Shown: positions 34,933 to 43,235, counted from the first letter of the stretch. The stretch is DNA of 64,000 nt from Chryseobacterium sp. JUb7 (GCF_024806495.1 NZ_JANUFF010000002.1:124001-188000); one strand, 5' to 3'. The notes: generated by a model from the sequence alone, not told the origin. Program-made: numbers and translations.

Positions 34933-36039
34933 TTAGATCATTTCCGCAACCATCTCTCCGATTTTGGGAGCCAGTGCAACCCCCATTCCCGAAAGTCGGA
35001 CCGCACAAAACTGCCTGTCGGAAATTTGTTTTACAATAGGAGTTTTTTCTGAACCCATCGCCATAATCCCTGACCATCTCAGATAAATTTCAATATTCTG
35101 ATTGGGCAAAATAACCTCTTTCAAAAAGTTCTCCAAATGATTTTGCAAAAATACGGTTGTTTCAAAAGCTGTGGTTTCCTCTGTTTTAAAATCCTGATTT
35201 CTTCCGCCACCCAGCAAAATCCGGTTTCCCAGATTCCGAAAATAATAAAATCCTTCATCATAATGGAAAGTTCCTTTCAGTTTTAAGTTTTCTATTGGTT
35301 CAGTTAAAATAATCTGTCCCCGGGCAGGAATTATTTCTTCTTTTTCTAAAAATTTTGGTGCAAAAGCATTAGTACAGTGAATAATTTGTTGGCAACAGAT
35401 GGAAGTATCTCTGGCAAGCTGAACTTCAATTTCATTTGGACCTTCAGCAACGCTTTCTACTTCAGTTCCGAAAAGAAATTCTATTTTTAGCTCATAACAT
35501 TTTTTAAGTAGCTGTTGTAGTAACTTCCCGGAATGAAGGCTTCCTTCCAAAGGATTTTCAATTAAAAATTCAGATTTTCCGAGCCCAAATTCTGTGATTT
35601 TTTGTTGATGCAAAAAATACGTTTTTTCAACTCCGGTAATGATTTTTAATTTTTGATTGACCTCATCAAGTTTTTGTAAAGGACCTTCATTATTGAGAAT
35701 TTCATAGCCGCCGTTCAGTTCAAAATCAATTTCAGGATTTTTAAAATAAGACTGGATTTTCTTTAAGCCCTCAAATCTCATTTTCACAAGCTGCAAAGTT
35801 TTATCCCAACCCATCTTCTCAGCATCAGCAATGACCTCTGTTAAACTTCCAAAACATGCAAATCCGGCATTTCTCATTGAAGCACCTAACGGAACGGAAT
35901 TTCTTTCAATAATCAATATCGATTTTTCAGGATATTTCTCTTTAATAGAAATGGCAGTCCATAATCCTGTAAAACCAGCACCAATAATAATGACCTCCCG
36001 TTTTCTGTAAAATGTTTCAAGCTCCCAAATGCTGTTCAT
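34933..36039 (-). CDS. FAD-dependent amine/amino-acid oxidoreductase (DadA/GlyO-like)
   Basis: 368 residues. The N-terminal dinucleotide-binding motif VIIIGAGFTGLWTAISIKE (residues about 16-34) and ERNSVPLGASMRNAGFACFG are typical of the D-amino-acid dehydrogenase / glycine oxidase / sarcosine oxidase (DAO) superfamily, as is the C-terminal RWSGIMAMGSEKTPIVK with RLSGMGVALAPKIG. Such enzymes oxidise primary or secondary amines with FAD. Substrate unknown. An AAA ATPase gene lies 93 bases upstream on the same strand; both could be one unit, though that gap holds degenerate ATGAATTATAAGTTAT-type repeats. Confidence 0.85.
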   Translation of the reverse strand: MNSIWELETFYRKREVIIIGAGFTGLWTAISIKEKYPEKSILIIERNSVPLGASMRNAGFACFGSLTEVIADAEKMGWDKTLQLVKMRFEGLKKIQSYFKNPEIDFELNGGYEILNNEGPLQKLDEVNQKLKIITGVEKTYFLHQQKITEFGLGKSEFLIENPLEGSLHSGKLLQQLLKKCYELKIEFLFGTEVESVAEGPNEIEVQLARDTSICCQQIIHCTNAFAPKFLEKEEIIPARGQIILTEPIENLKLKGTFHYDEGFYYFRNLGNRILLGGGRNQDFKTEETTAFETTVFLQNHLENFLKEVILPNQNIEIYLRWSGIMAMGSEKTPIVKQISDRQFCAVRLSGMGVALAPKIGEMVAEMI

Positions 36040-36132
36040 AATGTTCTGAGTTTAGAGTTATGAATTATAAGTTATATGCAAAGTTTGTCATTGAAACGAT
36101 CGCTATGGCTCACAATTTATAACTCATAATTT

Positions 36133-37494
36133 TTATCCCTGACTTCCCTCTTCGTCTCCTCCATTATGCTGGAAACCGATTTCTCTTGGCGGTTGCTCTA
36201 TGATTCTGTAACTGTCTAATTCTTTTTTTAAAGCCTGAATTCTGAATTGAAAATCATCAAAATTATTAATGATGGCATCACCCAGAAATCTCGCAATCTG
36301 GTCCAGATATTCTTCGGTAAGTTTTCCGGCTGCATCTCGTAGCGCTCTCTCCAAAATATTCTGATCGATCTTCAGATTTTCATTTTTCGTCTTCTGATAC
36401 AGGTTTTTGATTCTTTTCTTCAGACTTTGGGTAAAATCAATCAGCATTGTATTGCTGAACACCTTCATCTGGGAAGCAATATTATGCCAGAAAGGAATTT
36501 TATCCGCTTTATTGTTTTTAAGGATTTTATAGAGCAAAGAATCTTTCTCTAAATCTTTTGTCATCGCATACAGGATAATTTCAGACCTTTCAGCTGCATT
36601 GGGTGGGAACACAGGAATCATCACGTCAAATCTTCCCGGTGCCAGAATCTCCTCATCAATTTCAGAAACGCTATTGGCTGATCCTACCATCAGGAGATCT
36701 TCTTTTTCAAATTTTCCGATGTAATGGAGAATAATTTCCTGGGTTTCCAGATTACAGGAAGCAACATCTGTTTCAGCCTTTCTCTCCATCATGATTTCAT
36801 CAAAATCATCCAGGAAAAGTAAAACTTTATCTTCTTTCATCATGGTCAGCAGAAAATCGTTGAAATTGGTTTTATTACCATCTACAAAGGAAGTTCCTAG
36901 ATAATGTTTCTTCACTTCTTTAAACTGGTAGCCTATAATTTCCGCAATTTTATTGGCCCAGAAAATTTTTCCGCTTCCGGGGGGACCGTACAGAACAATT
37001 CCGGCAGGTTTATTAATTCCCCAGTCTTTAATCTGCTGAGGATTTAAAAATGGTTCCAGAACACTTGAAATATAGAAAAACAAATCCCTGTACCCGATAA
37101 AATCTCTGTGCTGAAGACTTGTTTTGTGACCGAAATAATTGTAAACAAACTGGTAATTTCCGCCTAATTTTTGATCAATTCCATAGCTTGAAATGGAAGA
37201 TTTAAAAAAACCGTTATCAAAAATATTAGGATCCGTTTCTTTGATTGCTTTTTCGATTTTATCTTTAGGCTTATTAATGGTTTCTGCAATTTGTTCCAAT
37301 GTTTTATTTTTATCAAGATCTTTTTCGTAGAGCCTCAAAAAATCGAGATTTTCACGTGCGAATTTTTCAAAATCATCCTTCACTTCGAAATTTGTACTGA
37401 TGCAAACACCCAATTCAAGATCAAAATCCTGAATAAATTGTTTTATAGCTTCTGCTGAAACGTTAAGCTCTTTTGCCAATTCGATTAACTTCAT
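36133..37494 (-). CDS. AAA+ ATPase with altered Walker A and IF2-N-like head
   Basis: 453 residues. The first 50 residues (MKLIELAKELNVSAEAIKQF) look like the small helical IF2-N domain; then comes a linker and one AAA+ domain related to FtsH/proteasomal ATPases. Walker A is GPPGSGKIFWA (170-180): the Thr/Ser after Lys is Ile177. Walker B reads LLFLDDFDEI (226-234) with Asp in place of the catalytic Glu. Sensor 1 (GSANSVS) and the Arg of LAPGRFD are kept. No protease domain follows; the C-terminus is a helical lid (residues 330-420) and a Glu/Gly-rich tail. Nucleotide hydrolysis is probably weak. Its partner is unknown. Confidence 0.82.
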   Translation of the reverse strand: MKLIELAKELNVSAEAIKQFIQDFDLELGVCISTNFEVKDDFEKFARENLDFLRLYEKDLDKNKTLEQIAETINKPKDKIEKAIKETDPNIFDNGFFKSSISSYGIDQKLGGNYQFVYNYFGHKTSLQHRDFIGYRDLFFYISSVLEPFLNPQQIKDWGINKPAGIVLYGPPGSGKIFWANKIAEIIGYQFKEVKKHYLGTSFVDGNKTNFNDFLLTMMKEDKVLLFLDDFDEIMMERKAETDVASCNLETQEIILHYIGKFEKEDLLMVGSANSVSEIDEEILAPGRFDVMIPVFPPNAAERSEIILYAMTKDLEKDSLLYKILKNNKADKIPFWHNIASQMKVFSNTMLIDFTQSLKKRIKNLYQKTKNENLKIDQNILERALRDAAGKLTEEYLDQIARFLGDAIINNFDDFQFRIQALKKELDSYRIIEQPPREIGFQHNGGDEEGSQG

Positions 37495-37609
37495 AACTAT
37501 CGATTAATTCTATCAAATTTAATATATTTAAGATTAATTTGAATTGATTTATGATAATTCTGTAACATTTTCTAATCTATATAGACTACTACTATGTAAA
37601 ACAAATTAC

Positions 37610-38512
37610 ATGGAAAAAATTTTATCAGTAAAGAATCTGACAAAAAAATTCAAAAGAGTGGTTGTAAACAATATTTCTTTTGATGTAGAAAAAGGAAATG
37701 TTTATGGACTTCTGGGACCCAACGGAAGTGGAAAATCCACTACTTTCGGAATGTTACTTTCAACCATTAACCCTACCAGTGGAGACTGGTACTGGTTTGG
37801 AAAAAAAGGAACAGACCCTGATACTTTAAAAAGAATAGGAGCCATTATTGAGCAACCCAATTTTTATCCTTATCTGAGCGCTGAAACCAATCTTAAAATT
37901 GTTGCAGAGATCAAAGGAACCCCATACTCAAGGATTGAGGAGGTTTTAAAAATCGTCAATCTGTACGAAAGAAGAAAAGATACCTTCAAAACCTTTTCTT
38001 TAGGGATGAAACAACGTCTTGCTATCGCTTCAGCCATGCTGAATAATCCTGAAGTTTTAATTTTGGACGAACCTACCAACGGTCTGGACCCTGAAGGGAT
38101 TATCCAGATCCGGGACATCATTAACAATATCGCCAAACAGGGCATTACCATTATTATTGCAAGCCATCTTCTGGATGAGATTGAAAAAATCTGCAGCCAT
38201 GTGATTGTGTTAAAAGAAGGAAATTCAATCTATTCGGGAAGAGTGGATGAGATGACCGCCAACAACGGATATTTTGAATTAAAAGCAGATAACAACACCT
38301 TGCTTTTAAGCGCTTTGAATGAACTCCAGTGGTTTACAATCATCAATCAGGATGGTGACCTTATTAAAGCCCAGATCCGTGATGATGCATCGATCTCAGC
38401 ATCGGCATTAAATCAAAAACTGGCAGAAAAAGGTGTTTTCCTGTCTCATTTGACCAAGAAAAAACTGTCTCTTGAAACCCAATTCCTTGAACTTGTAAAA
38501 AACACAAATTAA
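37610..38512 (+). CDS. ABC transporter ATP-binding protein (ABC-2 type exporter)
   Basis: 300 residues from ATG 37610 (MEKILSVKNLTKKFK). The frame is open 66 bases further, but that stretch does not look coding. Walker A is GLLGPNGSGKSTT, the Q-loop is IIEQPNFYPYLSAETN, the signature is SLGMKQRLAIA, Walker B LILDEPTNGLDPEG, and the H-loop IASHLLDEIEK. It belongs to the bacitracin/Na-type ABC-2 exporter ATPases with an extra C-terminal domain. The permease follows two bases after the stop, so the pair is an operon. Substrate unknown; antibiotic or lipid export is only a guess. Confidence 0.92.
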   Translation: MEKILSVKNLTKKFKRVVVNNISFDVEKGNVYGLLGPNGSGKSTTFGMLLSTINPTSGDWYWFGKKGTDPDTLKRIGAIIEQPNFYPYLSAETNLKIVAEIKGTPYSRIEEVLKIVNLYERRKDTFKTFSLGMKQRLAIASAMLNNPEVLILDEPTNGLDPEGIIQIRDIINNIAKQGITIIIASHLLDEIEKICSHVIVLKEGNSIYSGRVDEMTANNGYFELKADNNTLLLSALNELQWFTIINQDGDLIKAQIRDDASISASALNQKLAEKGVFLSHLTKKKLSLETQFLELVKNTN

Positions 38513-38514
38513 CC

Positions 38515-39360
38515 ATGACTAAATTATTAAAATTAGAATATTATAAAAACCTGAATTATAAACCATTCAAGGTTTTCACTATCCTTTATTTTGTGATTCT
38601 TATTGCTTTACTTTTTATAGGATTAATTGATTTTGACCTTTTTGGAGGAACCATCAATCTAAAAGAACAAGGCATTTACAACTTTCCTGAAATATGGAAT
38701 TTCACCACCTGGATTGTCGGTTTACTGAAAATTTTCTTAGGATTAATCATTGTTTTCTCAATTTCACAGGAATTCAGTGACCGAATGTTTAAGCAAAATA
38801 CGATTGACGGGTTAAGCAGAAAAGAATTTATCGGTTCAAAATTACTGACGATCAGTATTTTTACGATTATTTCAACTCTTATTGTATTTGCAATTACCTT
38901 GTTTCTGGGATATCAATATTCTACTGTAACATCATCTGACAGGGTATTTGAGGAAATTTTCTTTATTGGAAATTACTTTGTGAAACTGTTTACCTTCTTT
39001 TGCTTCCTGATGTTTCTTTCTATTTTGTTGAGAAAATCGGTTTTTGTATTTCTGGCATTTTTCATTTTCTGGATTGTCGAAAGCATTCTATCCACGGTTG
39101 AGGTTTTTCTAAAAGTAAAAGGAATGCAGGGACCTCAGCGAAATGAAATACTGCAAAATGATTTTTTTGTGTCTCATCTTTTACCATTAGAAAGTATGTC
39201 GAGCCTTATTCCCAATCCAATGATGAGGTTGAATATGGCTAAAATGATGGGCTTAAAATACGAGTTCCACTACCCTACAGAAAGTCTTATCGCCTGTCTG
39301 GTCTGGTGTGGGATTTTTATTTTCGGATCGTACTGGATCCTGAGAAAAAGAGATTGGTAA
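38515..39360 (+). CDS. ABC-2 type transporter permease
   Basis: 281 residues with six hydrophobic segments: FTILYFVILIALLFIGLI, WIVGLLKIFLGLIIVFSISQ, LLTISIFTIISTLIVFAITL, LFTFFCFLMFLSILL, FVFLAFFIFWIVESIL and ACLVWCGIFIFGSYWIL at the end. SQEFSDRMFKQNTIDGLSRK matches the conserved cytosolic coupling loop of ABC-2 exporters. It pairs with the ATPase two bases upstream. Immediately after the gene a GAAA-tetraloop hairpin (39366-39379) and then a terminator occur. Confidence 0.88.
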   Translation: MTKLLKLEYYKNLNYKPFKVFTILYFVILIALLFIGLIDFDLFGGTINLKEQGIYNFPEIWNFTTWIVGLLKIFLGLIIVFSISQEFSDRMFKQNTIDGLSRKEFIGSKLLTISIFTIISTLIVFAITLFLGYQYSTVTSSDRVFEEIFFIGNYFVKLFTFFCFLMFLSILLRKSVFVFLAFFIFWIVESILSTVEVFLKVKGMQGPQRNEILQNDFFVSHLLPLESMSSLIPNPMMRLNMAKMMGLKYEFHYPTESLIACLVWCGIFIFGSYWILRKRDW

Positions 39361-39365
39361 GCTTT

Positions 39366-39421
39366 TAACCGAAAGGTTAGATTTAAAAAATTAAAGTGAT
39401 TCAAAACGAATCACTTTTTTT
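39366..39421 (+). terminator. Double hairpin terminator of the ABC operon
   Basis: A small TAACC-GAAA-GGTTA hairpin (39366-39379) is followed by AAAGTGATTC / GAATCACTTT (39393-39402, 39408-39417) and a T run. Only the second is a classic intrinsic terminator. Confidence 0.8.
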
Positions 39422-39472
39422 GTGTATGTTAAAGAGTATTTATGAATTGATTTTTTTATTAATTTTATCCTA

Positions 39473-40156
39473 ATGATATCGATGAGAAAAATATACTACG
39501 TTCCGGGATTGATCAGTGCTTTGATTATTCCTGTTTTATTTTGGTATTACATCAATCCGTATGTTGATGAAACTAAATATAATGTAATAGACATTGGACT
39601 TCCTGCAAAATTAGAAAAAGATAAGAGTAATTTAAATTCAACTTTTGAGCCTTTAAGAAATTGGGATTATAAAAAAATAAAAATTGATCACAATAAGGCA
39701 AAAGAAAATTCAAAATTATATGTTTCTGAAATTAAATCTCTTCAAAAAAAAAATCAAAAGGAAACTGGGATTGAATTTATTTTAGATAAAAATAATAGTT
39801 ATGGCGATTTTGTTTCTGTTTTGAATAATATGACAATAGCTAAACATGATACTTATTGCATAGATTTAGAAAAAACAGGGCATTTTTTCGCTACCGTAAA
39901 TTACAAAAATCCAAATGCTAAGGAAGAAAAATTCGAATGCCTTTTGTGTGATGATGTAATTTATACTTATGAAAAACCTACTTTTAAGGATAAATTTTCC
40001 GATTTCTTCAATGGAAAATACTATCAAATACTTTTCGAAAGTATTCCCAAACTTCCAAGAAGCGCTTTGTTCCTCATTTTCGGGTTTTTATTATTTTTAA
40101 ATATATCCATGTTCAGTATTAAAGAGAGATTTCAACTTCAGAGGCTTCATTATTAA
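39473..40156 (+). CDS. Two-helix membrane protein with extracytoplasmic domain (ExbD-like?)
   Basis: 227 residues (ATG 39473; ATG 39482 also possible). An N-terminal helix IYYVPGLISALIIPVLFWYY and a C-terminal helix ALFLIFGFLLFLNISMF enclose about 160 polar residues that would lie in the periplasm, ending with a short KERFQLQRLHY tail in the cytosol. The stretch IEFILDKNNSYGDFVSVLNN resembles the periplasmic region of ExbD/TolR, but the second helix and the context do not fit those, so I cannot name it. No genes are in the same unit. Confidence 0.5.
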   Translation: MISMRKIYYVPGLISALIIPVLFWYYINPYVDETKYNVIDIGLPAKLEKDKSNLNSTFEPLRNWDYKKIKIDHNKAKENSKLYVSEIKSLQKKNQKETGIEFILDKNNSYGDFVSVLNNMTIAKHDTYCIDLEKTGHFFATVNYKNPNAKEEKFECLLCDDVIYTYEKPTFKDKFSDFFNGKYYQILFESIPKLPRSALFLIFGFLLFLNISMFSIKERFQLQRLHY

Positions 40157-40215
40157 GTGAAACCAGATTTTTGACTCTGCTTTGTTGTGAGTGAAAGTAC
40201 GGATAAAATTTAAAA

Positions 40216-40242
40216 CAAAAAAGACTGCCTTTCGACAGTCTT
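40216..40242 (-). terminator. Terminator of the msrAB operon
   Basis: On the minus strand AAGACTG / CAGTCTT (40242-40236 with 40227-40221) is followed by TTTTTTG. It lies 21 bases after the msrAB stop codon. Confidence 0.8.
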
Positions 40243-40263
40243 CAAATCACTTCATCTTTATAT

Positions 40264-41376
40264 TTATTTCTTATCTTTTTCAAGTAAAGAAATGTATTCT
40301 CCATAACCTTTTTTCTGCATTTCTGCTTTCGGAATAAATTTTAACGAAGCAGAATTGATACAGTAGCGAAGTCCGCCTTTGTCCGCGGGTCCGTCATTGA
40401 AAACATGTCCCAAATGCGCATCTCCGGTTTTACTTCTTACCTCAACTCTTGTCATTCCTGCAGATTTGTCTAATTTTTCATCGATCAGTTTTTTAGTAAT
40501 CGGTTTCGAAAAACTTGGCCATCCACAACCGGATTCAAACTTATCGGTTGAAATAAATAAAGGCTCTCCTGTTGTGATATCAACATAAATTCCTTCACGG
40601 GTCTCGTCCCAATATTCATTTTTAAAAGGCATTTCAGTACCGTTTTCCTGCGTTACTTTATATTGTTCTGCAGTTAATTCTTTCTTTAAGACAGCTTTAT
40701 CCTGTTTTTGATATTTCATTTCTTTTGTTTCTTTTTTTGGAAGTGAGTTCGCATTTTTTGCCATTTCAAATAATCCGGGTTCAATATGACAATAACCTCC
40801 AGGGTTTTTATCCAGATAATCCTGATGATAATCTTCCGCTTTGTAGAAGTTTTTTAAAGGAATGGTCTCTACAACAACCGGTTTGCTATAATTTTTAGCT
40901 AATTTTTCAACTTCAGCTTTTACAACCGCCTCTGTTTCTTTATCTGTGGAATAAATTCCTGTTCTGTACTGATCTCCTCTGTCGTTGCCTTGTTTATTAA
41001 CACTTGTAGGATCAATAGTTTTAAAATATAAATCAACTAAAAGTTTCAAATCTACCTGTTCCGGATCATATTTCACTTTTACCGTTTCCGCAAAACCCGT
41101 GGTATGGCTGATCACTTCTTCATAGGTGGGATTGGTTTTATTTCCGTTGGCATATCCGACTTCCGTTCCTACCACTCCCCGAATTTGTTGAAAAAAATGC
41201 TCTGTTCCCCAAAAGCATCCTCCTGCAAAATAAACTTCTTTTACATTTTTACTGTCCATAGTGGTCTCATTTTCTTTATTAGTTCCTGTTGTTTTCATCT
41301 TTCTCGAATCTCCGCAACTTCTCGCAAATACTGCTATTCCCAGAAACATTCCGAGTAATATTAATATGTTCTTCAT
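40264..41376 (-). CDS. msrAB: Fused methionine sulfoxide reductase MsrA-MsrB, exported
   Basis: 370 residues from ATG 41376 ([21 protein letters not shown]); ATG 41400 and 41409 would overlap the previous gene. The leader looks like a lipoprotein or anchor signal. MsrA (about 55-195): [14 protein letters not shown] with catalytic Cys, and the [10 protein letters not shown] end. MsrB (about 220-360): [26 protein letters not shown] and [11 protein letters not shown] with catalytic Cys; the usual zinc CxxC pairs are missing, a known MsrB variation. Together the two halves reduce both S- and R-methionine sulfoxide in envelope proteins after oxidative or hypochlorous damage. It sits 10 bases after the DUF417 gene of the same operon. 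Confidence 0.93.
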   Translation of the reverse strand: MKNILILLGMFLGIAVFARSCGDSRKMKTTGTNKENETTMDSKNVKEVYFAGGCFWGTEHFFQQIRGVVGTEVGYANGNKTNPTYEEVISHTTGFAETVKVKYDPEQVDLKLLVDLYFKTIDPTSVNKQGNDRGDQYRTGIYSTDKETEAVVKAEVEKLAKNYSKPVVVETIPLKNFYKAEDYHQDYLDKNPGGYCHIEPGLFEMAKNANSLPKKETKEMKYQKQDKAVLKKELTAEQYKVTQENGTEMPFKNEYWDETREGIYVDITTGEPLFISTDKFESGCGWPSFSKPITKKLIDEKLDKSAGMTRVEVRSKTGDAHLGHVFNDGPADKGGLRYCINSASLKFIPKAEMQKKGYGEYISLLEKDKK

Positions 41377-41386
41377 TTTTATTTTG

Positions 41387-41845
41387 TTATTTGTATTCAT
41401 TTTTTCCATTTAAAATCATTAAACCAAATCCTAAAAACATTAAATCTTTAAGGATAAAAAAATCTGTAACCGGAATTCCGTCCACTACTTTCCAGATTCC
41501 CGAAGTCGTAAATAAATAGCTCAAAGTGGTAAGGAAAGTCACAATCATTCCGATCGCAGCGTATTTTCTCAGTGATGCAAATTTCACACTAAAAAGTAAT
41601 AGTAAAGCAATGATAATTTCTATCGCTCCGATAGCATTTGACACTGTTTGAACACTTACAATATCATATACGAAAAAGGTGAGAAAATGGTTTTCTACCA
41701 AGTTTTTTATTCCTGCAGCTTCGGTTGGTGTGAATTTGAAAATTCCGATCCAAAGCAGAATTAATGCAGTTCCGAAAAGCGAAATGTAATATCCAATCCT
41801 GCCCGTTCGGTTTTTGGTGTTGATTTCTAATGTAGTTCCGTTCAT
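41387..41845 (-). CDS. DUF417 / RclC-like inner-membrane protein
   Basis: 152 residues with four hydrophobic segments. The family signature is [20 protein letters not shown] after helix 1, then [20 protein letters not shown] and [19 protein letters not shown] with the late [18 protein letters not shown], all matching the DUF417 (YkgB/RclC) family. E. coli RclC belongs to the reactive-chlorine resistance locus. The gene is followed 10 bases later by msrAB, and preceded by an ECF-type promoter at 41890-41915 and the sigma/anti-sigma genes. A role in oxidant resistance is inferred from that context. Confidence 0.85.
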   Translation of the reverse strand: MNGTTLEINTKNRTGRIGYYISLFGTALILLWIGIFKFTPTEAAGIKNLVENHFLTFFVYDIVSVQTVSNAIGAIEIIIALLLLFSVKFASLRKYAAIGMIVTFLTTLSYLFTTSGIWKVVDGIPVTDFFILKDLMFLGFGLMILNGKNEYK

Positions 41846-41889
41846 TTTTAATGATTTTGAATTAATACTTTGTTATTTTCAAAAGTATA

Positions 41890-41915
41890 GTCGGAACAAT
41901 TTCAAAATCCTGACA
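41890..41915 (-). promoter_or_regulatory. Candidate ECF sigma promoter for DUF417-msrAB
   Basis: On the minus strand TGTCAGG (41915-41909), 15 bases and CGAC (41893-41890) give the -35/-10 layout of ECF promoters with TGTC...CGTC-type elements. The DUF417 ATG follows 45 bases downstream. The gap here (79 bases) is much wider than the other gene gaps of this cluster, in keeping with an internal promoter. Confidence 0.5.
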
Positions 41916-41924
41916 AAGATTTTT

Positions 41925-42197
41925 CTAAATATCTAGATTTTTAAGCACTTTATCTTTAAACGACTGAATTTCAGAATCATTAATTTCAATTTTTTCTTCC
42001 TGGGCAAGCTTTCTTTTTAAAATATCATCTAAAATTTCCAGTTTTTCTTTGTAGGCTCTGCACCATTTGCAGATTTTAAGGTGCAGGTTGAGTTTCCAGT
42101 TCTCTCTTGGAGATATGTTTTCTGCGTTACGCTTTTCCATCAGTAAAGTTGCTTCACTGCATGGTAAAAAGATAATATGTATTAGTTTTTTTAACAT
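41925..42197 (-). CDS. Short zinc-binding anti-sigma factor (MseR-like)
   Basis: 90 residues, soluble, no membrane helix. The pattern CSEATLLMEKRNAENISP then HLKICKWCRAY gives one early Cys, then His-x3-Cys-x2-Cys, as in zinc anti-sigma (ZAS) proteins; the CxEAT and HLxxCxxCR spacing recalls Neisseria MseR. It starts 11 bases after the ECF sigma stop codon. In such systems the anti-sigma binds the sigma factor and lets go when its thiols or zinc are oxidised; this is family knowledge, not shown here. Confidence 0.75.
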   Translation of the reverse strand: MLKKLIHIIFLPCSEATLLMEKRNAENISPRENWKLNLHLKICKWCRAYKEKLEILDDILKRKLAQEEKIEINDSEIQSFKDKVLKNLDI

Positions 42198-42208
42198 TTT
42201 TCGATCCC

Positions 42209-42763
42209 TTATGATTTGGCAAACCAGTTAAATTCCAGACACTCCCGCAACTGCATTCGACTTCGCTGCAAAATCTTCCAAAGATTAGTCGTAGAAATAT
42301 TTAATTCCTGACTCACTTCGGGTGCTTTTTTTTCTTCAAGATAATACATTTTCATCGGAATCTTCCATCTGGAGGGCAAATCTTCAATACAATCTTCCAA
42401 TGTTTTATTAAAATCTCCGTCGTCGAGAAGCTCGGTTTCTTTGTTGGAAGCATCCCAATCATTAAGGACATCATCATTTCTCCACGAACCGGTTTCATCA
42501 AAAAAATGGTCTAGTTTTATTTGTGGTTCAGTTTTATATTTTTTGCGGTAAAAATCCGCAACTTTTCTGTTTAAAATAGTCATCAGCCAGGTCAGTGGCT
42601 TACTTTTTCCTTCAAATGAATCATACGACGAAAAAGCCGAAATAAATACTTCCTGAACCACATCTTCTGCCTCGGTTTTATCCGAAAGCAGATAAACCGC
42701 TCTTCTCAATAATGATTCTGAGTACTGTTCTATCCAGTTTTTGATTGTTTCGTTTTTTGTCAT
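42209..42763 (-). CDS. ECF-type RNA polymerase sigma factor
   Basis: 184 residues. Region 2 is in RRAVYLLSDKTEAEDVVQEV and GKSKPLTWLMTILNRKVADF; region 4 is DLPSRWKIPMKMYYLEEK plus EVSQELNISTTNLWKILQRS, then RMQLRECLEFNWF. The REClxxNWF ending is characteristic of sigma factors paired with MseR-like anti-sigma proteins. A longer acidic linker (about 80-120) separates regions 2 and 4. It is the first gene of the cluster sigma - anti-sigma - DUF417 - msrAB and would direct the promoter upstream of DUF417 (inference). Confidence 0.9.
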   Translation of the reverse strand: MTKNETIKNWIEQYSESLLRRAVYLLSDKTEAEDVVQEVFISAFSSYDSFEGKSKPLTWLMTILNRKVADFYRKKYKTEPQIKLDHFFDETGSWRNDDVLNDWDASNKETELLDDGDFNKTLEDCIEDLPSRWKIPMKMYYLEEKKAPEVSQELNISTTNLWKILQRSRMQLRECLEFNWFAKS

Positions 42764-42857
42764 ATTAAAACTTTATCTTTTCAGATAATCACGAATATAG
42801 TAAGTTAAACGGAAAAGTACAAAGTTTTGTTTATTATATTAAAAAACGCTCTGTTTG

Positions 42858-42991
42858 TCATCCTGAAAGGATCTCAACAATAGTATTAGAAAGCGAATTT
42901 AGGTCATTGCGAGAAGCGAAGCGACGAAGCAATCTCAAAAAAACAAAATTGAATTTTTCATCTTTTGACCGTTGAGATCCTTCCAGGATGA
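42858..42991. repeat. REP-like palindromic element
   Basis: The 21-base arms at 42858-42878 (TCATCCTGAAAGGATCTCAAC) and 42971-42991 are reverse complements with one mismatch. Between them, at 42904-42936, lies TCATTGCGAGAAGCGAAGCG and its continuation to GCAATCTC, an inner palindrome of a style scattered in many Bacteroidota intergenic regions. Confidence 0.7.
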
Positions 42992-43147
42992 AAAACTTGA
43001 TGAATGATTAATACTTCTAATTTTGAAAATAATGGCTGCAACCCTAGCCCCGATTGAAGAGAAAATCCTTTTTGAAAAAAAGATTGCAACGGAAAGCGGG
43101 AAATAGCTCCTAAAAACATATCTAATTTTAGACAAAAATCTTCTCAA

Positions 43148-43167
43148 AATGTCAAATATTTGACATT
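43148..43167. promoter_or_regulatory. Perfect 20-bp palindrome upstream of alaS
   Basis: AATGTCAAATATTTGACATT reads the same on both strands. It covers a TTTG (43159-43162) that stands 22 bases before the alaS -7 element, so a protein bound here would touch the -33 region. Confidence 0.55.
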
Positions 43168-43184
43168 ACATCACCCAAAAACAT

Positions 43185-43192
43185 TAAATTTG
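43185..43192 (+). promoter_or_regulatory. alaS: -7 element of alaS
   Basis: TAAATTTG matches TAnnTTTG, about 43 bases before ATG 43236. A TTTG 22 bases upstream may be the -33 element. Confidence 0.55.
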
Positions 43193-43235
43193 CATCTTAT
43201 CGAAAATTTGTAAAAGCAAAGCAATATATATCATT

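Larger units (their letters stand above)
42764..43235. other. 472-base intergenic region between sigma factor and alaS
   Basis: No real gene was found; an open frame at 42935-43147 (minus) crosses a repeat element and has no family features. The region holds a palindromic repeat element (42858-42991), a perfect 20-base palindrome (43148-43167) and the alaS -7 element. Confidence 0.6.

Noticed and set aside
36045..36131. ATGAATTATAAGTTAT / ATAACTCATAAT imperfect inverted repeat between FAD oxidoreductase and AAA genes as a terminator
   Set aside because: Stem is AT-rich with a ~35-base loop and no proper T tract; more likely degenerate simple repeats.
42935..43147. Minus-strand 70-codon open frame
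   Set aside because: It crosses the REP-like element and has no homologous features or promoter.
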